Below, piece by piece: positions 58,146 to 64,000 of a stretch of 64,000 nucleotides of DNA. Origin of the DNA: Arthrobacter sp. 131MFCol6.1 (GTDB taxonomy: Bacteria > Actinomycetota > Actinomycetes > Actinomycetales > Micrococcaceae); NCBI RefSeq assembly GCF_000374925.1, contig NZ_KB895543.1, forward strand, positions 124,001-188,000, written 5' to 3'. The position numbers and the translations under genes were made by a program. Below the pieces are notes generated by a model. That model was not told where the DNA came from, did no database searches, and saw only the letters and a list, made by a program, of their open reading frames with translations. The stretch's first letter is position 1, and each line of letters opens with the position of its first letter.

Positions 58146-58910
58146 TCAGTAGAGTTTTTCGGTGTTGCCGTCCACGGCGAGAGCCTGGCCGTTGACGTTG
58201 CGGGCCATGTCGCTGGCCACGAAGACGGCCATGTTCGCGATGTCCTCGGCCTCGATCAGGCGACCCAGCGAGGACTGGTTGTGGTACAGCGCGGACACCT
58301 CGTCCGCCGGCAACGCCAGCATCCGGGCCTTGGCGGCGATGACGGAGTCGATGCGGGGGCCGTTGACGGCGCCGGGGCAGATGGCGTTGACGCGGATGCC
58401 GTCCGGGCCGAGTTCGATCGCGAGGGTCTTGGTCAGCCCGACAACGGCCCATTTCGACGCCGAATAGGCGCTGCGGCCCGCCATGCCCAGCCGACCGGCG
58501 GCCGAGGACAGGTTCACGATAGAGGCGCCGCTGCCCGCGCGCAGCAGGGGCAGGGCGTGCTTGATGCAGAAGAACTGGCCATGGATGTTGACGTCGAAGG
58601 TTGCCTTCCACGCCCCGGCGTCGAGGGATTCCAGGGGCCCGGTGGGCCCGGCGATGCCGGCGTTGTTGACGAGGACGTCGAGGCCGCCCATTTCGTCCCG
58701 GACGGTGTCCATGAGTTCGCGGACCTGGCCCTCGTCCGAGACGTCGCTGACCGCGGCGAGGAGCCCGTTGACGCGGGCCTTGTCGACGGCGTCGGGGTCA
58801 ATGTCGGTGACGAAGACGGTGGCGCCGAGTTCCCGGAACTTGCTGGCGATGGCCAGGCCGATGCCGTTGGCTCCGGCGGTGACGAGAACGCGCTTGGCGG
58901 TGAAATCCAT
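58146..58910 (-). CDS. Short-chain dehydrogenase/reductase
   Basis: 254 residues. Rossmann motif RVLVTAGANGIGLAIASKF (A replaces the first G of TGxxxGIG, a seen variant), NNAG at 82-85, catalytic S135/S136 (NLSSAAG), Y149 and K153 (YSASK), and the RVNAICPGAV stretch. D36 after the second strand (VFVTDIDPD) favours NAD over NADP. It probably oxidises a hydroxy acid to the keto acid used by the BKACE downstream. ATG at 58910 follows AAGGACC; the frame to 59015 is spurious. Confidence 0.92.
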   Translation of the reverse strand: MDFTAKRVLVTAGANGIGLAIASKFRELGATVFVTDIDPDAVDKARVNGLLAAVSDVSDEGQVRELMDTVRDEMGGLDVLVNNAGIAGPTGPLESLDAGAWKATFDVNIHGQFFCIKHALPLLRAGSGASIVNLSSAAGRLGMAGRSAYSASKWAVVGLTKTLAIELGPDGIRVNAICPGAVNGPRIDSVIAAKARMLALPADEVSALYHNQSSLGRLIEAEDIANMAVFVASDMARNVNGQALAVDGNTEKLY

Positions 58911-58995
58911 GAGTGGTCCTTGCAGTGAGATGGCGTGCAGACCCGTTCCGAACGCGCGGCGGGGCACATCCGGAACGGGCGGTGGGAGCAGTGGG

Positions 58996-60315
58996 TCAGT
59001 GGGCGGCCGGGACAAGCGCGGGCTTCTCCGCGCCGCGCTTGAGCAGCAGGGACAGCAGCGCGCCGATGACGCACATGCCCACGATGAACCACAGGCCGGA
59101 GAGCTTGGAGCCGGTGGCGTCCTGCATGAAGCCCATGACGTAGGGGCCCAGGAAGCCGCCGCAGAGGCCGATGGTGTTGACGAAGGCGATGCCGCCGGCG
59201 AGGGCGGCGCCGCTGAGGCGGGTGGCCGGGTAGGTGAAGAGGATCGGCTGCAGGGCGAAGAAATTGAAGGCGGCGAGGCAGAAGCCGATCATGCCCAGCA
59301 GCGGCCCGCCGACGGCGCCGAGGGCGAAGCCGGCGACGATGCCGGTCATGGTGCCGGTGACCAGCATCCGGGAGCGGCGGCCGTCGGTGGCGAAGCGGGG
59401 GACCAGCAGGGCGCCGGCGGCGGAGAAGATCCAGGGGATGGCCGTCAGCAGGCCGATCTGGAGCGGGCTGAGCTTGCCGTAGGTGCCGATGATGGAGGGC
59501 AGGAAGTAGGACAGGGCGTAGACGGCGATCTGGTGGGTGAAGTAGACGCCGACGACGAGGAGAATCTGCTTGTCCTTCAGGACATCCCGGAGCCGGTGGT
59601 TGCCGGAGGCCGCGGCGCCGGCGGTCTCCTCGGCGGCGATGCGGGCCTCGAGATCGGCGGCTTCCTCGGCGGTGAGGAACGTCGCCATGCTGGGGCGGTC
59701 CGGGAGCTTCTTCCAGACGACGTAGGCGAGGACGCAGGCCGGGAGCCCTTCGACGAGGAACATCCACTGCCAGCCGTGCAGGCCGCCGAGCCCGTCAAGG
59801 GTAAGGAGCAGCCCGCCCAGCGGGGCCCCGACAATGTTGGCGATGGAGACGCCGAGCAGGAACATTCCGTTGGCCTTGGCGCGGTCCTTGACCACGAACC
59901 ACTGCGTCAGGAAGTACATGACGCCGGGGAAGAGTCCGGCCTCGGCCACGCCGAGCAGCATCCGCATGATGTAGAAGGACCATTCGCCCTGGACGAAGGC
60001 CATGCCGGCGGAGATGATGCCCCAGGTGATCATGATCCGCATGATCCAGAACCGGGCGCCGACCTTGTGCATGATCAGGTTGGACGGGATTTCGGACAGG
60101 GCGTAGGTCAGGAAGAACAGTCCGGCGCCGATGCCGTACGCGGTGGCCGAGATGCCGAGATCGATCTCCAGCCGGTCCTTGGCCATACCGATGTTGGTGC
60201 GGTCCAGGAAGGCCATGATGTAGGCGCCGATCAGCAGCGGCATGACGCGGCGTAAGATCACGCCGTTGATTTCCTGTGGTGTGCGCATCTTCTTTGTTGC
60301 GGATACAACTGACAT
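58996..60315 (-). CDS. MFS transporter of the ACS (anion:cation symporter) family
   Basis: 439 residues, 12 membrane segments. MPLLIGAYIMAFLDRTNIGM, SEIPSNLIMHKVGARFWIMR and MLLGVAEAGLFPGVMYFLTQ are the ACS hallmarks (tartrate, D-galactonate, phthalate transporters). It imports a sugar acid or hydroxy acid with protons. AAGGACCCC precedes the ATG. It lies between the LacI regulator and the SDR in a catabolic cluster that presumably degrades the imported acid. Confidence 0.92.
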   Translation of the reverse strand: MSVVSATKKMRTPQEINGVILRRVMPLLIGAYIMAFLDRTNIGMAKDRLEIDLGISATAYGIGAGLFFLTYALSEIPSNLIMHKVGARFWIMRIMITWGIISAGMAFVQGEWSFYIMRMLLGVAEAGLFPGVMYFLTQWFVVKDRAKANGMFLLGVSIANIVGAPLGGLLLTLDGLGGLHGWQWMFLVEGLPACVLAYVVWKKLPDRPSMATFLTAEEAADLEARIAAEETAGAAASGNHRLRDVLKDKQILLVVGVYFTHQIAVYALSYFLPSIIGTYGKLSPLQIGLLTAIPWIFSAAGALLVPRFATDGRRSRMLVTGTMTGIVAGFALGAVGGPLLGMIGFCLAAFNFFALQPILFTYPATRLSGAALAGGIAFVNTIGLCGGFLGPYVMGFMQDATGSKLSGLWFIVGMCVIGALLSLLLKRGAEKPALVPAAH

Positions 60316-60485
60316 GGGGCGGGGTCCTTGGCTCGTTGGCGGGATAGGTGGTCAGGTCGGGCATGCGGAAAAGGGCAAACGGGAGGTAGGCGGGCGCGGC
60401 GGGGCGCGCGGCGCATGGCTCGTCAGGGGCTCGGGGATGTGTAGGGCCGGCCGCGGACGGGCCGGCGTGCGTGCGGCGTCTGGCT

Positions 60486-61544
60486 TCAGCTGTCCGGGGG
60501 CGTGCAGCCGCACGTCCGCCCGACGTGCAGGCGGTGCCGGCACACTTTCGAGGTGTAGGTGGCGGACGGGGAATCGATGCGTTTGAGCAGCATGGCGAAC
60601 GCCTCGTTGGCCATTTCCTGCTGCGGTTGGACAATGCTGGTCAGGTTGATCAGCCCGGAGCGGCTGTGCGGCAGCCCGTCACAGCCGGCGACGGCGACGT
60701 CGTCCGGGATGCGCAGGCCGCGCGACAAGGCGTATTCCATGACGCCGATGGCAAGCTCGTCGCTGCCGCACACCACGGCCTGCGGCGGCGTTCCGGCGGA
60801 GAAGAGCCGCTCCGCCGCCAGCCGGCCGCCCTCGTTGTTGACCCTGGTGCTGATCTTCCGGTCGCCGCTGATCGTGATGCCCGCAGCGGCGGCGGTGCGG
60901 ACAAACGCCTGCTCGCGGGCCAGGGAGGCCGTTGAGAACCGGGGTCCGATCACGGTGGCGATTTCCGTGAAGCCGTGGCTGAGCATGTGCTGCATCAGCG
61001 TGGTGGCTGCGGCGTCGTCGTCGATCCCGACGAAATCCGAATCGAGGAAGTCTGCCCGGCGGGACAGGCACACGTACGGGATCCGGGCCGCCCTCAGGGT
61101 GCGGAGCGCGGTGGCGTCGTCCCGGAGTGAGGCGGCCAGGATGATGCCATCAACGTTGCGGTGCGCGAGCGTCGAGGTGACCTGGGCGAGCACCTCCGGA
61201 TCGTCCTGGGTGGTGGCGACAAACACTTCGTAGCCGGACTCCGCCGCGGCCGTAATGACCCCCTGCGCCCAGCGTGGAAACATCGGATTGATGATGTTCG
61301 GCAGGATCAGCCCGATGACCCGGGTCCGCTGCGGGTCGGTTGACTGCGACGGCTTACGGGGCCTGAAGCCGAGCTCGTTCGCCACGTGGATGATGTGGCG
61401 CCGGGTCTCCGGCGAGACGCCGCCCTTGCCGTTGAGGACGTAGGAAACCGCAGCCGAGGAGACCCCTGCGGCCCGGGCCACGGCGGCGGCCGAAACCGGC
61501 GGCGCGGGGCCGTCGACGGTGGCGCTTGTGGCGTGTTCGTGCAT
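60486..61544 (-). CDS. LacI-family transcriptional regulator
   Basis: 352 residues. N-terminal HTH at about 17-45: VSAAAVARAAGVSSAAVSYV, LNGKGGVSPETRRHI, with the hinge helix region following. The periplasmic-binding-like sensor spans 70-340: RVIGLILPNIINPMFPRWAQ, VDGIILAASLRD, VCGSDELAIGVMEYAL. It probably represses the transporter-SDR-BKACE-kinase genes downstream until the sugar acid appears. GGAGGG precedes the ATG at 61544; the frame to 61727 is spurious. It is divergent from clpB. Confidence 0.92.
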   Translation of the reverse strand: MHEHATSATVDGPAPPVSAAAVARAAGVSSAAVSYVLNGKGGVSPETRRHIIHVANELGFRPRKPSQSTDPQRTRVIGLILPNIINPMFPRWAQGVITAAAESGYEVFVATTQDDPEVLAQVTSTLAHRNVDGIILAASLRDDATALRTLRAARIPYVCLSRRADFLDSDFVGIDDDAAATTLMQHMLSHGFTEIATVIGPRFSTASLAREQAFVRTAAAAGITISGDRKISTRVNNEGGRLAAERLFSAGTPPQAVVCGSDELAIGVMEYALSRGLRIPDDVAVAGCDGLPHSRSGLINLTSIVQPQQEMANEAFAMLLKRIDSPSATYTSKVCRHRLHVGRTCGCTPPDS

Positions 61545-61692
61545 GACCGGCCCTCCTTCGCGTCGGTTCGTTTTGCTGTGACCCCAGTTACAGTAAGGAG
61601 CCCGCCGATCGTTAAGCAACGTTAAGTCATTCGCGCGGGCCGCGCGGGCTGATGTCCGCCGGGCATGCTCATTGCTGGCGCCTGGGGCCGCG

Positions 61693-61771
61693 GGACATGT
61701 CCAGCCTTGGCCCCGGGCGCTGGACATAGTGGCATTATGTCCACTCCTCGGGCGCAGGGGAGGGCATGTCC
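61693..61771. repeat. Three-box ATGTCC repeat element, related to the array at 55854
   Basis: GGACATGTCC at 61693-61702, a TTATGTCCAC box around 61733-61744 and GGGCATGTCC at 61762-61771. Start spacings of 40 and 29 equal those of boxes 3-5 of the array at 55854-56108 (55926, 55966, 55995), although the spacers differ. So the same ~79-base element occurs in two intergenic regions about 5.7 kb apart. Confidence 0.8.
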
Positions 61772-61910
61772 CGCGGTGGAGGTGCGCGGGTGCCCGGCCG
61801 GGTTGCGTGACGGAGGTGCGCGGGGAGGGGTGCCCGGGAGCGCGGGCGGTCAGCCTCTAGACAGGCGTTTCGCTGTCGGCAAACATGGAGCCAGCCTCCC
61901 CCATATTAAA

Positions 61911-61931
61911 GTTGAGCGATGTAGACTCAAC
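61911..61931. promoter_or_regulatory. HAIR element (HspR operator) upstream of clpB
   Basis: GTTGAGC, seven bases, then ACTCAAC matches the HspR-associated inverted repeat (consensus CTTGAGT-N7-ACTCAAG) except at the ends. It lies 35 bases before the clpB start. HspR represses clpB and dnaK in actinobacteria and lets go on heat shock. A possible -10 (TAGACT, 61922-61927) lies inside it. Confidence 0.75.
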
Positions 61932-61965
61932 TTTGACATCAAGACCATTCCGGAAGGAGCCCTCG

Positions 61966-64000
61966 TTGGACGCCAAATTCACCACCAAGAGCCAGGAGGC
62001 CCTCGCTGCGGCTGCCATGAACGCCTCGACCGCGGGCAATCCGCAGCTCGAGCCCGCTCACCTGCTCAAGGCGCTCATGGACCAGCGCGAGGGTGTCGCC
62101 GTCGCGCTCCTCCGCGCCACCGGGACGGACCCGGATTCCGTCAGCGTCCAGGCCAGCAGCGCCATCAAGGCCCTTCCGTCCACTTCCGGCAGCTCCGTGC
62201 AGCAGCCGCAGTTGTCCCGCACCGCCCTGCAGGCCATCAAGAACGCCCAGAACGAGGCCGAGCGGCTTGGCGATTCCTTCGTCTCCACCGAGCACCTGCT
62301 GCTGGGGCTCGCGTCCGGAAGTGATGCCGTCGGCAAGCTGATGCGCGACTCCGGGGCCTCCCACGAGGCGCTGCTCGCCGCCCTGCCGGGTGTCCGCGGC
62401 GACCGCAAGGTGGACAATGCCGACCCCGAAAACACGTTCCAGGCGCTGGAGAAGTACGGCACGGACCTCACCGCGGTCGCCCGCTCGGGCAAGCTGGACC
62501 CGGTGATTGGCCGCGACGCCGAGATCCGCCGCATCATCCAGGTGCTGAGCCGCCGGACCAAGAACAACCCCGTGATCATCGGCGAACCCGGCGTCGGCAA
62601 GACCGCCGTCGTCGAAGGACTTGCCCAGCGGATCGTGGCGGGTGACGTCCCCGAGAGCCTGCGCGGCAAGACCCTGATCGCCCTGGACCTCGCCTCGATG
62701 GTGGCCGGCGCCAAGTACCGCGGTGAATTCGAGGAACGGCTCAAGGCCGTCCTGGAGGAAATCAAGGGCTCCGAGGGGCAGATCGTCACGTTCATCGACG
62801 AGCTCCACACCGTTGTCGGGGCGGGCGCCACCGGCGACAGCTCCATGGACGCCGGCAACATGCTCAAGCCCATGCTGGCCCGCGGCGAGCTGCGGCTGAT
62901 CGGTGCGACCACGCTGGATGAGTACCGCGAGAACATCGAAAAGGACCCGGCCCTGGAACGCCGGTTCCAACAGGTCTACGTCGGCGAACCGAGCGTGGAG
63001 GACACCATCGGCATTCTGCGCGGCCTCAAGGAACGCTACGAGGCCCACCACAAGGTCTCCATCTCCGACTCCGCCCTCGTGGCCGCCGCCACCCTCTCCA
63101 ACCGGTACATCTCGGGCCGGCAGCTGCCGGACAAGGCGATCGACCTTGTGGACGAGGCCGCGTCCAGGTTGCGGATGGAGATCGACTCCGCGCCGGAGGA
63201 GATCGACCAGCTGCGCCGCCAGGTGGACCGCCTGACCATGGAGGAACTGGCCCTGGCCGGCGAGGCCGATCCCGCCTCCGTGGAGCGGCTTGCGGCCCTG
63301 CGCGCGGACATGGCGGACAAGAAGGAAGAGCTTGCGGCCCTGAATGCCCGCTGGGAGGCCGAAAAGGCCGGCCTGAACCGGGCGGGCGACCTGCGCGCCA
63401 AGCTCGACGAGCTGCGGTCCACGGAGGAAAAGGCCGAGCGCGAGGGCGACCTCGAGACGGCGTCCAGAATCCTCTACGGCGAGATCCCGGCCCTGGAGCG
63501 TGAACTCAAAGCCGCCGCCGAGGCCGAAGCGGCCGTGTCCGACAAATCCGGGCAGATGGTGGCCGACGAGGTCACCGCGGACGACATCGCCGAGGTGATT
63601 TCGGCCTGGACCGGCATCCCGGCGGGACGCATGCTGCAGGGCGAAAGCCAGAAGCTGCTGAACATGGAACACGTCCTGGGGGAGCGGCTGATCGGCCAGA
63701 CCAAGGCCGTTGCCGCGGTCTCCGACGCCGTGCGCCGCGCCCGCGCCGGGATCAGCGACCCGAACCGGCCCACCGGCTCCTTCCTGTTCCTCGGCCCCAC
63801 CGGCGTCGGCAAGACCGAGCTCGCGAAGTCCCTTGCCGACTTCCTGTTCGACGACGAGCGGGCGATGGTGCGGATCGACATGTCCGAATACTCGGAGAAG
63901 CATTCCGTAGCCCGCCTTGTCGGGGCGCCTCCCGGGTACGTCGGCTATGAGGAGGGCGGCCAGCTGACCGAGGCCGTCCGCCGGCGCCCGTACTCGGTGC
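61966..64000 (+). CDS. clpB: ATP-dependent chaperone ClpB (cut by window end)
   Basis: 678 residues in the window. ClpB works with DnaK to unravel protein aggregates. The N domain (repeats [20 protein letters not shown] and [18 protein letters not shown]) is followed by AAA1 with Walker A GEPGVGKT (about 207-214) and Walker B FIDELH, the coiled-coil M domain (about 400-520), and AAA2 with Walker A GPTGVGKT (about 610-617). The TTG start at 61966 is supported by GGAAGGAG at 61952-61959 and by the [12 protein letters not shown] opening. A HAIR operator precedes it. The last ~190 residues are beyond the window. Confidence 0.96.
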   Translation, partial: MDAKFTTKSQEALAAAAMNASTAGNPQLEPAHLLKALMDQREGVAVALLRATGTDPDSVSVQASSAIKALPSTSGSSVQQPQLSRTALQAIKNAQNEAERLGDSFVSTEHLLLGLASGSDAVGKLMRDSGASHEALLAALPGVRGDRKVDNADPENTFQALEKYGTDLTAVARSGKLDPVIGRDAEIRRIIQVLSRRTKNNPVIIGEPGVGKTAVVEGLAQRIVAGDVPESLRGKTLIALDLASMVAGAKYRGEFEERLKAVLEEIKGSEGQIVTFIDELHTVVGAGATGDSSMDAGNMLKPMLARGELRLIGATTLDEYRENIEKDPALERRFQQVYVGEPSVEDTIGILRGLKERYEAHHKVSISDSALVAAATLSNRYISGRQLPDKAIDLVDEAASRLRMEIDSAPEEIDQLRRQVDRLTMEELALAGEADPASVERLAALRADMADKKEELAALNARWEAEKAGLNRAGDLRAKLDELRSTEEKAEREGDLETASRILYGEIPALERELKAAAEAEAAVSDKSGQMVADEVTADDIAEVISAWTGIPAGRMLQGESQKLLNMEHVLGERLIGQTKAVAAVSDAVRRARAGISDPNRPTGSFLFLGPTGVGKTELAKSLADFLFDDERAMVRIDMSEYSEKHSVARLVGAPPGYVGYEEGGQLTEAVRRRPYSV

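Larger units (their letters stand above)
61545..61965. promoter_or_regulatory. Divergent region between lacI-type gene and clpB
   Basis: 421 bases without a gene. It contains, from left to right, the lacI-side promoter, an ATGTCC repeat element (61693-61771), a GC-rich stretch, then an AT-richer stretch with the HAIR operator (61911-61931) and the clpB SD. Confidence 0.6.

Noticed and set aside
61939..63903. 654-residue minus-strand open frame
   Set aside because: Antisense to clpB, whose motifs on the plus strand are unambiguous.

Overview
The window is high-GC DNA from a free-living actinobacterium, most likely Arthrobacter or a close relative (Pseudarthrobacter, Paenarthrobacter). The strongest clue is a copper amine oxidase at 5067-7025 that I recognise as very close to the well-known Arthrobacter globiformis phenylethylamine oxidase. 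Other clues are GTG/TTG starts, GGAAGG-type ribosome binding sites, actinobacterial families (SWIM-SNF2 ATPase, RskA-like anti-sigma, DUF4031-HD fusion, DUF1206) and an HspR/HAIR operator before clpB. I found no rRNA, tRNA, CRISPR array, prophage or insertion sequence; it reads as ordinary chromosome rich in transport, regulation and catabolism. Layout: (1) 1-7487, an amine-catabolism locus: aldehyde dehydrogenase, APC permease, a 2-oxoglutarate oxygenase, FeaR-like AraC and TetR regulators, copper amine oxidase and a small His-rich membrane protein. An imported arylalkylamine would be oxidised to aldehyde and then acid. (2) 7512-17416, mixed housekeeping genes: SNF2 ATPase, DMP19 protein, COG4315 lipoprotein facing an ECF sigma/anti-sigma pair, DUF1206, trmB, MFS exporter. 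(3) 17504-27141: an M20 amidohydrolase plus MHS transporter facing an Lrp-type regulator, an MFS exporter with a palindrome over its start codon, a CycA-like permease with a long leader, two overlapping methyltransferases. (4) 27142-38846: DEAD-box RNA helicase behind a terminator-like leader, metallo-hydrolase, aldo/keto reductase, a pair of SMR exporters behind what reads as a guanidine-III riboswitch, a GntR regulator with a soluble Cache protein, and the divergent polyamine-type ABC transporter potA-potD-potB-potC, then hutD. (5) 39026-50503: trpF, then a cell-surface polysaccharide locus on the minus strand (two GT2 enzymes, an HPr-kinase-like P-loop protein, a GT2-flippase fusion, a large polytopic membrane protein, two small membrane proteins, a secreted LamG-like protein). 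It faces a GH16 lipoprotein across an AT-rich promoter region holding 11-bp direct repeats. (6) 50821-55573: YceI, YccF, SRPBCC, DUF4031-HD, a berberine-bridge-type flavoenzyme and an AhpD-like protein. (7) 56115-61544: a minus-strand catabolic cluster (LacI regulator, ACS-family MFS, SDR, BKACE, glycerate kinase). (8) 61966 onward: clpB, cut by the window end. The most unusual DNA is a family of ATGTCC-centred repeats, eight copies at 55854-56108 and a related three-box element at 61693-61771, with conserved box spacing in both places. Several gene ends carry long, nearly perfect hairpins without clear U-tracts. The guanidine-III riboswitch, the 11-bp direct repeats and the helicase leader are the best regulatory RNA/DNA calls.
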